A DNA stretch of 60,000 bases from Hydractinia symbiolongicarpus. Lineage: Eukaryota > Cnidaria > Hydrozoa > Anthoathecata > Hydractiniidae. Below, one piece after another: positions 11,850 to 29,138 of the stretch; position 1 is the stretch's first letter, and each line of letters begins with the position of its first letter. Location of the stretch: NCBI RefSeq assembly GCF_029227915.1, contig NC_079879.1, positions 3,350,001-3,410,000 on the forward strand. Direction: 5' to 3'. The notes under the pieces are model-generated. The model saw only the letters and a list, made by a program, of their open reading frames with translations, was not told where the DNA came from and ran no database searches. Position numbers and translations under genes: made by a program.

Positions 11850-12345
11850 TGCTAACAAGATCAACACATTTGACAAATTTCAGTGTGAAACAAAAAGCTG
11901 TCATCAAAAGGCAACAATAAGGCTATCAGGACTAAAAGTATTCTTCAAGAACAATCTCCTGCTTGTTATTCTGGGCTTGAAGCAAATTATGCAACCTCAT
12001 TTCAATGGCTTTTTTTAATAGTAATATTAGTATTTTGTATAATTTTGTTTTACAGGATACGAAATAGAGAATGCATTGCTTGTGTTTAGGATCAAAGCAA
12101 ATAGTTTTTTGACAACTCTTTATATATAATATTTTTGTTGTCTATCCTTTTGTCATTGTTTTATATCATTACTGTGATTAAGTCTTTTTTGTTTTTAAAT
12201 CAGGAAAAAGTGATATGGCTTTTCAATATTGTTTCTCTTCTGTATTTTGTACTTTTTAACATTAATAATTTATGGTTTAGAAGTGTTAAATTATTAGTAG
12301 TTATGAAAGAATCAATTCAAAGCAAGTCCGAATAATATTTCAACA
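11850..12345. other. Possible LTR remnant, then region upstream of PACRGL
   Basis: The bases right of the primer site start TGCTAACAAG and could be the 3' end of an LTR in minus orientation. No second copy was found left of 8550, so it is not called. The rest is T-rich sequence that should contain the PACRGL promoter and 5' UTR; no specific element was recognised. Confidence 0.35.
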
Positions 12346-17359
<5,014 letters not shown>

Positions 17360-20300
17360 ATTCTTTAAATGTTTGAAACACTGTCATCAAGTGGGTCTTG
17401 TATTTTTCATGTATAGAATATAGATGAATTAGATCGGTAATACCCACCCAGTAGTCTCACACGACATGGTTTGACTGACAGTGCTAACAACGTCCTCGTC
17501 ATGATAAAATAAACTCTCTAATGACTCGGCCACACACCATTATTAGAAATGCTAGTAAAAAACGAATTGTATCAACCCTTTGTTTTTATAGGAATGTACA
17601 AGCATTATTAAATCAAGAATACCAACCTATTCATCCGTACTGTAACTTTCTACAACGCAGTTGGTCTGAAAACGCACGGGGATATTATTTTAATACGTTT
17701 CTAACTGGAATACGCAAGATTTTTAAAATATAATTTATTTGTACATATTACTCATACATGTTTTGTACGATTAACCTCTGTAAACATCGTTAATTCTTTT
17801 TTGTTCAACATGTTTTTTTGGAGCAACCTGGCACAGGTGTATCCGTCCTTCAGTTCGCAGCTTTTCCCGGAGTTAAAAAATTAGTTTTTTTTATTTTTTG
17901 CGCAAAAATAAACAATAAACACTCGAATGTGACGAAATCTTTTTAGAAAAAAACTTATCGGCTCAAAAAAGGCTCATCAGCTCGACTTTCGTGTAAGTCA
18001 CTAAAGTCCGAAACCAACAGCTGTTCCGTAGCCCCTTTAAGCTACCTTTATTTCTTTCTCATTTGGGAAGAAATAAAATAATGCGGAATTATTGTTTTCG
18101 AACTTGATTTGTTTCCACAAACTTAAATAAGGCATTTTAAACAAGCAGGTAAATTCGCAATATTTTATTTCGCATGTTAATTTAGAGTTAAATTTACTTT
18201 GGATCACGACTTTGACATATTTAGCAACTTCACAATGCTGAAGAAGTTAACAAGCTCCTATCACCAAGTCCCGTTCATCTAGTTAAAATGAATACGACGT
18301 TTGATAGATGCGCATGCGTCATTTCGTATGATACATTTCGTACCCGCGTCAATATGCTATGGCATTCCAAGGAATTACTTTTTTCCATGACATATAAGAA
18401 ACCCAAACTTTCGTGGCATTTTTGATTACTAAAGAAGATATTCAAAACAAAATATGGATTGTAAGGAATTTGCTGCGAAAAAGAATCTTAGATATAATTT
18501 GAGATCTGGTCTCATGAGAAACAAAATTAACTCAACAAAGTTGAAATTTTCTTCAACATTGAAACGCCCTGCAAGTGTCGTTTATTTGCACGCTATGTTT
18601 CAAATCTAGAGTTGATTCAGGTAATTTATTTTCTTTTTTAGTGTATAATAACTGGGCCAACAAACTTTCCCTACCCAGTTCTTTATTTATGACATCGAAT
18701 TGAACTTGGAAAATGGTATTTTTTTAAACTTACATAATTTTAGAAATTGTAGCTATCGAGTTTAAAAATATATTATATCACGCTACGAAACACATAGTCA
18801 ACTAAGGAAAGGTCAATTTTTAAGAAATGTTGGACCGTGTTTACAAAGTTAAGTTCCATTTTACGAGCAATAATTCCGCAAAAATGTGATTTAGATACTT
18901 TTGTTTCGTCATAAGTCAAGCAACTAATTTTTATGTTAACTAATGGACTTGATAATTACAGAAAAAGAAGAGAAGGAAGAAAATGCACAAATTGATAAAA
19001 GTCCATGATTGTCAATTTTCCCCGAGTAACCTAAAAACTCTTTTCCCCGATAAGATAGACAGATGAGTGGGGTTAAATGGTCATCTCACAATTTATCTTA
19101 TCAATACATCGCTGGAGACGTTAGAGATCAAAGACACTATGGTTTATTCTTTAATTGTTTTCACACTTTTCAGTATAAAATTATTTTTTAATATTTTTTC
19201 AGAATTTTTCAGGTTTTTTTTTTGTGTTTTCAGGTTTCTTTGTGTGATTGCAGTTAATAAACCAGGCGGAAAAGTTAAATTTCAAATTTTTAACATAAAA
19301 CAACCTTCAATTCAATTGTAACTTAAAATAATAAAAAAATAGAATATTAAAGTACAAAATTGTAACAAAAATATCTATTTCCACTCCAAATTTACCAAAA
19401 TATACTTCCCATAAAAAAGATTAAAAATTATCCCTTACAAAATAAAGTTAAAAATGCTAAATATATACGAGCACGTGCAAACAAAAAGTTTAAAAACAAA
19501 ACAAAGTAGATTGTGTAACTGTGAAAACCTTAACAATAAACGAGAACGAGACGAGAGCACTGCTTAACCAATACAAAAATATACGTGTCTTTTAAAGTTA
19601 GAAGCAAATTCAACCATGTTATTTGCTTCTGGAGCTATCAGCCTAAAAAATAGACAATTCTGCAGTGATAGTAATTGATTCTCTACTGTTTTATTTTCCA
19701 TACTGTATACACGCCCTTTATAAGTAACACAAAATTTTAGTTGAAGCTTAATGTTTCCTATGTTTCAGTAGTGTATAGGCTGAACTGTTGCTGCTTGTTT
19801 CTTATTTTCTCGAGAAGAGAAAATTCACGTCTACCTTCAGCTTAAATTTTATTTTTCATCGTATAAAACTTATCGATTTTTATAATAAGAAAAACTTTTG
19901 CTGCATTTGCAATATCTGCTGTTTGTCTTTTTCTTTTTTTTTTACTCACTTGACGCTGACTGTTGTTCACAAGTTGTTTTGTTGTTTTTGAAGAATTCGA
20001 GCTTGCAAAAAATTGTGTACTTTGTTATTAATAATGGCGGCTGTTAGTTTCCGTAGGAGAAGTACCGAGTAATCAAACAAACCTTACACGTCATCTAAAC
20101 GTCATCCCAGACGACAGTCGAAGAGAATGCTAACGTCACATCGTCGGTCGACGGAGAATAATTGATCGTCCAAATACGCGTAGAGACAAGCACTAAATAA
20201 AAAACACGAATGAAAAAAATCATTTAATAATAGCCTTGGTTTAAATCAACCTTATGCTGCCACTGAAGATGTTCTCTACCGATAGAAAAGAGAAAAGTGA

Positions 20301-22163
20301 GTAAAGTTTAGCGATAGTAAGAAATATTCTTGGTAACCCAATTATAGAGGAAACAACATCAAATTTCAAAAAATATTACCACCACCTATACCCCTTTATT
20401 AAAAAATTCGGAAAATTAACCTTCCCTTCTTTACTGCGCCAATAAAAATTAAAGATCTTATCACGTTTGTCACTGCAGGAGACATCGTCCGACGTAGAAA
20501 AAGTCTCGGAAATTATTGCTGTTTTTGTAATATTTATTTTTTCTTTTTCTTACATTTACTAACTTATAAGATTTGCTATAAAAATTTTCAGCGAAATCAG
20601 GAAACAAAAGAAAATAAAGTGAATATTTCACTAAAAGCCAGCATTAGGAACACAGTTTACATGTTATACAAGACATAATTTAATTTCTGACAAAATCAGA
20701 ATTAATTAAACACACTTTGTTTTAAGATCCGATAACACAATTTTAATAGAAAACTAAAAAATACCCCAACCCCCTTGGTCCACTTTAATTTACTAATACC
20801 CTTCCCCACTATCAATTTAAATTATCAACACCCCCTCCTTCATACTTCCTCCCTACAATTGTGTATCAAGAGTGTTCTTGAACTTACTTGCTTCACCAGC
20901 TGACAAAACAAAAGAAACTTCTTTGCAATTGTAACTATTACATTCTTCATGCGGTACCAAGTGAATCATCATTCGTCCTGTCAACTACAACATTACAAGA
21001 ATGTAAAAATTTTAACCAGGCTGGTCATTGTTCTTATTTCTTTATTGTTGTAAACCTGATATTCTTATAAAATATATTCTTATGAAAAAAAAAGCGTACA
21101 TTTTAAGAGGGAAATTTTATCTGACATTTGATTTGCCCTACCATACCTTTTTCTCGCACTGAATAGTTGCAACTTGAACTGCACAAATTAACTATTACTT
21201 AGATATTTTAGGATTTTTTTTATGACTTCATAAGATTTTTAGGAGGCGTGGATTCTCACAATAGTTATAGAAATATGCTATTAAAACCAAATTTTCCTTG
21301 CTATTGTGAAAATAATTGCCATTTTCCTCCAATCCCTGAATACTCTGAGTTTTTAAGGTTTACTTCAGGGTTTGTAACTGGCATCTCCTTCAGCCGCCAT
21401 AGTAAACATTGATTGAGAAAATGTCGAGATTCAGACTTTCTAGATAGTCAGAAGTCTTTTAGAGAGTTTAACGGGAGTCCTACTTAAAGACGTCACTTTA
21501 TATCATGAAAGATATTCTTACAGTATTTGAAACGATAAACTGTTTGGGAACTATGCGGTACCAGGGCACCCGTACGACAAATTGCGAGTGTACTTAACCT
21601 GGCGAGAAATATTTTACTCACAACGACTATCCATGAAGCGGAATCGACTTGCTGTGGAATCTAAATTTGCGAAAAATAAAATACTTGTTAAATACAATAT
21701 AGTACTTATGACACATAATTTCGTAAATTTTCAGCAAAATTAGCAAAACTTAATTCGTGCAGAATTTCTTGGACTGTAGTTGTGCGTTTAACGTGCTCTT
21801 ATGGCAATATTTTTCACTTATCAAAAAAAAAAAAAAAAGCAAGTATATATATATGGTCTGCCACAACCATTTTTTTCGTATTCAAGTTTCCATTCAAAAA
21901 CGAAGCATAATATGATAAGCCGTAAATAAAACGCTTTTGACCACGATGAGTACTGCTTTGTAACTGTTTTTCCGAAAGTCGAATCAAGTTAAGTTTTTGT
22001 ACGCATAGCAAACTCATCTTTCAGAACATGGCTACGACAATACCTTTACTTGTTTATAATACTCAACATCAACAAAAAGTACAATACGAGGAAGGTCTAT
22101 TGAAAAGATTTTCATAAGACGAAGTAAAATGACATACATGAAATACATCGCCGTCAAAATCAC
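17360..22163. other. Long gene-free AT-rich stretch
   Basis: Several short open frames occur (for example 17521-17733, 19067-19321, 20888-21070) but none has a domain signature or splice support. A/T runs are frequent. A microsatellite-like A run followed by tatata lies at about 21823-21852. No RNA gene was recognised. The region may contain distal regulatory DNA for the flanking genes. Confidence 0.5.
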
Positions 22164-24557
22164 CCTTGGCAACGATGATTTGATTGGATTTCGAAGATTC
22201 AGCCATCGCTGGAAGGAAGTATGGTCTCTTAGTGTACAATCGAAATACCTTTGCTGCAGACGGTTGACAATTCTCCCTAAGATGGAAGTTAATAACAAAA
22301 AAATAAAACGGAGGGGAGTTATGGACGAAGGTTCATGGCTACCTGCAAAATAAATTAACTATCAAATTTACATTTATATTATTTCATAATTGCTTTTATA
22401 TTCAATTAATAATTGCGTAATTATGAATATACTGAATATGTTTGGAATCTTTAGTCCCACAACGGATTTATTTACTTCATTTTCCCATTTTGAGACAGTA
22501 CGGTCAGAGAAGATGGCTTGGGTCAGCTGAAACGTTATTGGGAGAACAAGGTGTAGGACAAAATCAGAAACACCAAATTTTGCTTTGAATTTACCCCACA
22601 TCTTTTCAACTCAACTTCATACCTCATAGTCTAAATTTGTCAAAGCTGAACGAAATATCCGGGACCGACGGTCAGTCATATCCCAATTTGTAAGGCCCAA
22701 ATTTGCCTTATGGTTACCCTGTAAGATATATGGTCAAATTTTGATAAAAAGCAAGTCCAACTTGTGTTTATTTAAAACCCACAAACACTAACTGGAGTTA
22801 AGAATTGGTCGGACACCGATCTTTCCAGGGCGTAAATTAAGCCTAAGTGCCGAAAAAGCCTTAGCCCAAAATCTACATCGTCAATTTTTGGTACACAGTC
22901 ACGCAATAAATGTAAAAAAAGATTATAGAAAAACTGACGGTGGTAAGTACAAGTCAGAAAACGATCTTTTTAGGAGGTATCGTTTAGAAGGTATCGTTCT
23001 GCAAAATATACAAACATACCAAGCCACGTGATATTTTGTTGGGAGGGTATCTTCGTTGAGCGCTTTAATGTAATCATAGATGTTCTTGCTCTCCTCCATT
23101 GTTGAAAAAAATTCACAAGTGTCAAGTTCAGATCCTTCCACCAAAGACGGATTCGTCGTATAGAGCTATCAAAAAAAAAAAAAGGTCCATCAGCTTGCTT
23201 TGGCTTGAAACTTCGTTACACATTCTTTGAAGTGACTTGCTGGCATATTAGCTTAGCCTCAACATGTTAAACTAAAATTTCAAACTGAGGCTGTAATATG
23301 CCGATAATATGCTTTTGTTTTCGTATTAAAATGTTTGAAATTTCATAGTTTTTTCTCAACTTGAGAGTCTCATTGTAGGCGGAAGCGGTTGTTTCATAAC
23401 TTTAAGATCAAAAATATGAACAAAACATCTACAAAAATAATCTGACATAGTTTTATTAACACTAAGATGAGTTTGCGTCAGTTACAAATTTTACCTCTTT
23501 CACCATCTTCAATGAAAACAACAACTTTCCATCTTTATCAACTGGCCAATCACGCACGGGGTCAGTAACAACTAAAGGCCAATCAGCATAGAGAAATTCA
23601 TCTGTAACCATGGTAGTATTGACGTTGTATAATCGTTCCAGGTCTCCTTCGTCCATCTGCAGCGGGAGTTCTTTGCAAGCGCCACAATCTTCTTCGCTTA
23701 ATTTTTTCTCCGGTAAATAGGGATTGTTGATCAGGCAGTCTTCTTCGTAAAGTCCTGTCCAATCCCACCAAGGTATCGTCTAAACACAAACAACACAGCA
23801 TGAGGGAAAGCGAGTTTTGGCAAATACAGCAGAGCAGAAATGACCATTTACTTACGCCGGATCTGTGTAGAAATTTTTACTAGGAATATTTTATCCAACA
23901 TTCCAATCATTATTTTCCGAAAACATACCACTTTCCTCAATATATTACTTTAACTTAAACCAATAAGAGACAACGTTCTTTTATAAAAAGTCAGCCAAAA
24001 AGAAACTTAGCACTAGTCCGCCAAACATTTGAACCAAAAAGTTTATACTAAAAGGTTTTCATTGACAATTACAACATTTTATAAAACATTTTAAAGCACT
24101 CACAGGTTAGCTAAGAAACTCGTGAACTTTTTAAACTTTGGAGAAAAATTCTGTCAAAGCTTTCTTCGATAAAAGGAAAACTTTCTTGTTAAAGCGTCAT
24201 ACGCCGCGTTTGCACGAAAATAACAAGATGAATTCTTACCTTGACACTGAGCAATCTCATGTGCACATTGACCATTTTATTAGAAGTTGGCCAACCATAA
24301 AGTATCGCGACTACGCCAAATAAAACAGATAACTTAAAAAGAGACCTCGATGACCCAACTGCTATACGAGTTACAAGCGGTTCTTGTTTTCCAAGTAAAG
24401 GAGTCAAACATGTCTTCATTTGATTGGTGGAGAAACCTTTGGATATGCAAAACTTGTATAAACTTTGTGCATCGTTTTCAAGCAATTGCAATCTCTTTTT
24501 GTAAGATAGATCTTGAGATTCAGGATTGGCATCTACGATGGAGGGACAGTCGGTCAT
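22164..24557 (-). CDS. Predicted type II membrane protein, unknown function, multi-exon
   Basis: Exon 1 (24240-24557) starts MTDCPSIVD and has a cytosolic Lys/Leu-rich helix. It then has one hydrophobic anchor (SLFKLSVLFGVVAILYGW, about residues 74-91), giving type II topology. Exon 2 (23495-23779) begins TIPWWDWTGLYEEDCLINNP, with DC...DCGAC and VVTDPVRDWPV. Exon 3 (23020-23165) contains GSELDTCEFFSTMEESKN and KYHVAW. Further candidate exons are 22623-22718, 22476-22526 and 22164-22253 (YFDCTLRDHTSFQRWLNLRNP). The first three join in phase. Exon 3 ends in phase 2 whereas the next candidate is open in phase 0, so that junction is unresolved. The WDW...DC...NPY...DC..C pattern followed by a VTD..DWP segment faintly recalls lumenal cupin/JmjC-like proteins of invertebrates. 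That is an impression, and no metal ligands were identified. The 3' end was not found. Confidence 0.55.
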
Positions 24558-25623
24558 TTTCTCAATTTTGTAATTTATCGTAACTAAAAAATGAAGGCGA
24601 TAATTTAAAAGACACGCATTCACTGCAAAAACATTTACTTTGTCACCTTTTAAAATTTCCCTCTTTCCTGAACAATCTATTTCATATCAGCAAAAATCAA
24701 CAAACCGATTTCTTAATTATACTTAAAAAAAAATACATTTCATGGGTATTTATTTTTGCGAATTTGACGAAAATTCACGAAATTGCCGCGAAAATTAATA
24801 CCAGTGCTAGAATTGTAACTATTTTACCTAGCGTTTTCACAATTTTGATTTGGGTAACACAGACAACGTAAACTACTAAAAATGAGATTCGAATGGAATG
24901 AACAATTTCAGCTCAATTGAAAAGACTAACATAATGGAAAAACCAGTGTATATCAAAGTAATTTAATTACACATTCTTTTACTTGTGTTATCTTGTTGTC
25001 AAAATAAAATAAAATCCTAATCTTTTAAACATTTATCGTAAATACTATAAACCACGAGGTCTTTCTCTGGTTAATAAAAAATAAACAAATTCTATCGAAG
25101 CAGTCCAACCGATTGCCGAAAACGACAATCTGGTAAAAATTGGCATTTTTATGAAATATCAAAAACTAGTCGTTACGTCACGCTCTGTCACGTGGTGTGT
25201 GTTTAGCAATTATTTTTGTTATTTTTTGTTATTATTTTGTTAATTATTTTTTGCACTAGCAAGACTTTATCCGTAGCTTAATTACGCCAATACTTATGGG
25301 TAGTAATTTTTATGTGGTCGCATCACACGTCAGATATCTAAGAGAGTTTGACCACTAACATTTCAAAAATTGTTCTATTAAAGCAGACATAATATTGGCC
25401 AACGAGATACTTGAAGTAAGACAACATTTTAAGGTGTAACGATGGAGATTTTTGTTAGTTTTCATTTTAAAAGAAATCAATAATGATGCTTGAAGAGGTG
25501 TATAGGAAGGGCGTAATTTTCGTAAATTTTAGTTTAAAAGACAACCAAGGTAAAAACACTAAAACACAAAATAATCCTTTTGATAAATAAAACGTTTAAC
25601 TTTTTAAAAGTAACCATTGGTGA
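24558..25623. other. Intergenic, no gene seen
   Basis: This stretch lies between two minus-strand genes: 5' of the type II membrane gene and 3' of CMTR1. It is AT-rich, with no recognisable coding, RNA or repeat feature. The promoter of the gene on its left should lie here. Confidence 0.5.
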
Positions 25624-28098
25624 TTAAAGTTTGCGAGAGACAAAATCAACGACAGCAGCTTTCGTTAAAACACCTTCTTTCGATGAATCAAGATCTAAAT
25701 CTAAGTTCTCCTCCCACTTCCAGTAAAAACGCGAACTGACGCAATATTTGACGTCACTTAAAGAATCTTTGGGAGGCTCAAACAGAGATTTATTTCCATG
25801 TGGATTGTAAAAATAGAACCTCTTGTTTGAACGACTAAACTGCAGGTGCCACGGTTCTTTCACACGCCGAATCAAGTACAAACCAGTAGGAACGAAATAT
25901 TTGTCCTCCTCCACGTTGCTGCACAACTTCCTCTCCATTCCTCTTTTCATGTGTTTCACCTGTAACGCGTCGAGGACTTCGCTCATTTCAATCATTGCAA
26001 AGAATTGTTTCACGCGCACGCGAATAACATCCGGTCGGCATGGCTTGGAAAGCGCTTTGGCAAATCCATCCGCGTACTTGATACGTTCACTAAATGGTTT
26101 ATCTCCAACGTACTCTCCTCCAAGGTAGTGCACATCCAAAATATGCACAGCCATCACTCTTCGCTGGCCTTTGCCATCTCCTTTTAATTCGAACACGAGC
26201 TCTGCGTCGAGAAGGGTAAAGCGGGGCAGCTCCAAATTCATTTTATCAAGTCGCTTCCACGCTGGATCAAATTGGTCACGTGGATTCCACTTATACACCG
26301 ACTGTCTACCCAAACTAAACAGATACACGCGGTCTCCACCTGAGAAGGTACATTTGTAGTCATGAATACTCTTTATTTGATGGACACTCTCCTCCGTTAA
26401 AAACGTAGGCTGTTTTCTCATCCAATCTGTAGCTGCATGTTTAATCAATTTTTCGAATTGCGTCTCTGGATCGTTTCTTATCACATTCGAACGCGCTTCA
26501 GAAGGAATGGTCCATGCTGCTAGGCATTGCTTCCGAACTTCACCCTGGTCTTGACCAACTAAGGTAGTGTTCTGAACATAAGTTGCCAACTTTCGTAAAC
26601 CGAGAATTTGTCTGGCACCAATTGTATTGTTCGAAGTGAAAATATATTCATAAAACTCTTTATCGTCTCTCATAAGGGAGACTGGGACGATTTCTCTGAT
26701 ATCTATATTGCTTCCTTTCAGTCCGTTAATTCGAATGTTTACATCGAACAGATAGTCGTATATCGGTTGAGAATCCTTGCGTAAACTTTTACACACAATG
26801 TATCTTTCAGAATTTGCTGGACGACTGGTCACTGGTTTAAATATGCATACTCTCTCAAAAGCTCTGTACATGAGATACACCAAACCAACACTGAACGGGG
26901 TAAAGATGTCAAAAAGTTTGCATATAAAATGTCCGCCAGGACGAAGAGTCCCTAAAGCGCATATAAATTGTCCTAGGTATAGTTGCTTTGATAATATTTC
27001 CTGAATATTTTCTTGTCCTTCTACAGAAAATCCACCATCAGCCATCACAAAATACAGGCCAATACCGTCCGAATTTTCCAACACGTACTCCCTGAAAGCA
27101 GTCAAATTTTTGTCTTTGAAGATGTCTCCATCTCCGTTATATCCTTTCTCTCCATAATGACAATCAAAAGTTTCAGGTGTGCCAGCAATAAAATCATCAA
27201 GCTTAAAGTCGTTCGCCCAATCAGCTCTCAGCGTAAATCCAAATCCTTTTGCGTGCCATTTCTTTCTCCACAATATATATTCCGAAAATCCACCCGGACC
27301 AGCACATATATCAGCAAAATACAACAAATTCGTTGGATCCTTTTCATTCCGATCGGGATGATTAGTAAACATGTAATCAAAAGACGCATCAACCTCCGCC
27401 ATCTTCATCGCCGCACGGTTTTGAAAGATGGCACCGCGAATGGTCTCGTAGGGATTAGCACGAAATCTTGCTTTTAAAAATTCATCACCTCCCAAGTTAT
27501 CAAATATGTTTTTACTTTCCAGAATGCTTGTGAGAATCTCTGGCTCGCAAAACTCAAATTCGTCGTCAATCGTTTCTTTTCGTTCGGTCATGGTTATATA
27601 GGAGTTTAACTCATCAAGAGCAGGTATAGCTTGATCTTTGGTAGGTATCCAATCAGGTTCCTGTCTAACTAGAATTTCCTCTTCCTCATCCCAAGACAGT
27701 GCTGTTTTCGCTTCCAAGCCTTTTAATTTTAGACCGAGACCTCTTCTACCACGTTGGTTGGATGCTTCAACTATGTCAACACGACCAGTCTCGTTTTTAC
27801 CAAGACCTTTCCCTTTCTTATATCCCATCTGGGCCATCATTTTTTGCGCAAAAGAGCTGTACAATGGTGCACCAGATGACGATTCTGAAGACGAAGAAGG
27901 AGCTTCGTCAAACTCATGACGCGCTTTTTTGGTGGGCAACTGGCCATCAGACGATAAATTATCTTCTTGTTGAGATTCATATTTTCTTGCTTTGATAAAA
28001 CTGCTGTGCCCCTTCTTGGTTGGTGAATGGTTGTCACTCGATGAAAAATCATCACTGGACGAAGATCCGGTTGACGATAAATGTCGTTTCCGATCCAT
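25624..28098 (-). CDS. CMTR1: Cap-specific mRNA (nucleoside-2'-O-)methyltransferase 1, intronless
   Basis: 824 residues, close to vertebrate CMTR1. It makes cap1 by methylating the ribose 2'-O of the first transcribed nucleotide in the nucleus, using S-adenosylmethionine. A Ser-rich basic head with nuclear-localisation-like clusters (SPTKKG, PTKKAR) spans about 1-75. A G-patch follows at about 81-125 (FAQKMMAQMGYKKGKGLGKN). The RrmJ/FtsJ-type domain spans about 195-440: K232 (AAMKMAE), the SAM-binding loop (FADICAGPGGFSEY, 261-274), D354 (VMADGG), K394 (HFICKLFD) and E431 (SERYIVC) form the expected K-D-K-E set. A degenerate guanylyltransferase-like region and a C-terminal WW domain (about 749-777, W at the first position of EPWHLQF) follow. 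All catalytic residues are present and the frame is undamaged, so it should be active. One uninterrupted exon is unusual beside the intron-rich neighbours. Confidence 0.97.
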   Translation of the reverse strand: MDRKRHLSSTGSSSSDDFSSSDNHSPTKKGHSSFIKARKYESQQEDNLSSDGQLPTKKARHEFDEAPSSSSESSSGAPLYSSFAQKMMAQMGYKKGKGLGKNETGRVDIVEASNQRGRRGLGLKLKGLEAKTALSWDEEEEILVRQEPDWIPTKDQAIPALDELNSYITMTERKETIDDEFEFCEPEILTSILESKNIFDNLGGDEFLKARFRANPYETIRGAIFQNRAAMKMAEVDASFDYMFTNHPDRNEKDPTNLLYFADICAGPGGFSEYILWRKKWHAKGFGFTLRADWANDFKLDDFIAGTPETFDCHYGEKGYNGDGDIFKDKNLTAFREYVLENSDGIGLYFVMADGGFSVEGQENIQEILSKQLYLGQFICALGTLRPGGHFICKLFDIFTPFSVGLVYLMYRAFERVCIFKPVTSRPANSERYIVCKSLRKDSQPIYDYLFDVNIRINGLKGSNIDIREIVPVSLMRDDKEFYEYIFTSNNTIGARQILGLRKLATYVQNTTLVGQDQGEVRKQCLAAWTIPSEARSNVIRNDPETQFEKLIKHAATDWMRKQPTFLTEESVHQIKSIHDYKCTFSGGDRVYLFSLGRQSVYKWNPRDQFDPAWKRLDKMNLELPRFTLLDAELVFELKGDGKGQRRVMAVHILDVHYLGGEYVGDKPFSERIKYADGFAKALSKPCRPDVIRVRVKQFFAMIEMSEVLDALQVKHMKRGMERKLCSNVEEDKYFVPTGLYLIRRVKEPWHLQFSRSNKRFYFYNPHGNKSLFEPPKDSLSDVKYCVSSRFYWKWEENLDLDLDSSKEGVLTKAAVVDFVSRKL

Positions 28099-29138
28099 CT
28101 TTTTTAATTTTAAAATTTCTAATCAATTTAAAACATCTAAAAATGAAATCGTTTGGTATAGAAACATGAAAATACCAAGTGAAAAAATTCCTGAGATCAA
28201 TGCTGTGAAAAAAATTCTTTTTGCAGATAAGGTGGCAACATATTTGAGGCGAAAATGTCCTAAGCACACACAAAAAAAGTTGGAAAAAAACAAGCACCAC
28301 AGGATTATTTTCTCACATGAGATGAAATTTAGAAAAATTACAAGCATTGAAATTTATTTCTTTTCCTCACGATACAGGATTCTATTTGAAAAAGATGGGC
28401 CGCCATTTTTAAAACTAACTCTGGTACAAATCACAGACCAGTAAAAATCTTTCATCAGTAGCTTACTTTATAAAATATTTGTTTGCACACAAGAAAAAAT
28501 GTTGATATATAAATAAATTAATAAGTGATAGAAAGTGACAAATCATGTCAAATTTATTTCTAAATATAAACAATATGAAAATTCATATAAATTTTAAGAT
28601 GATACAATATACATCTCAATTCGCGAAACCAACATTTATTCAGCGATTACAACAAAATGGTATATCTGCACAAACTTAAACGAGGCTAAATTCAAATGAT
28701 ATCATGTTGTGATCGGGTTCTAAACATCTATAACCTGTGCAGTATATGTAGGTATGTGTCAACGAACGAAACAGGGCGATGTTTATACAAACAAAAGAAA
28801 AGAGAAGGGTTGGCATAAAATAAACAGTGAGATGTACACACCATGTCATGAGGAAACCCTGTAAACAGACGTTTCACTAAAAATTGATAAAGCAAGATAA
28901 AAATGAAACACAAAACTTAGAAACGACAGTGTGCATACTGCCGGCTGGCATAATTGAGTGGGGAGTGGCAAAAATGCATGATTTTGATTGGTTCATTATT
29001 ACATTATAACCGAAACCATAGAATAATAAATATTACACTGATTGATTTTTATAAAATGTATATAATAAACAAGGACGAAAATTTCAGGGGGTTTACAAAA
29101 AGACAGAACTATAAAAAATTCATTAAAATAAAATCAAG
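28099..29138. other. Intergenic between CMTR1 and FHIP2
   Basis: About 1 kb separates the FHIP2 stop codon (right) from the CMTR1 start (left), both on the minus strand. It should hold the FHIP2 3' UTR and the CMTR1 promoter. No other coding sequence is supported. Confidence 0.5.

Noticed and set aside
11850-11960. LTR of the decayed copia element
   Set aside because: A TG start beside the primer site is suggestive, but no matching copy was found at the other end, so boundaries cannot be supported.
17521-17733. 70-codon plus-strand frame just after PACRGL
   Set aside because: No similarity recognised and no coding support; PACRGL already ends at 17359.
27013-27477. 154-codon plus-strand frame (and several others between 25.8 and 28.4 kb)
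   Set aside because: Antisense shadow of the CMTR1 coding exon.
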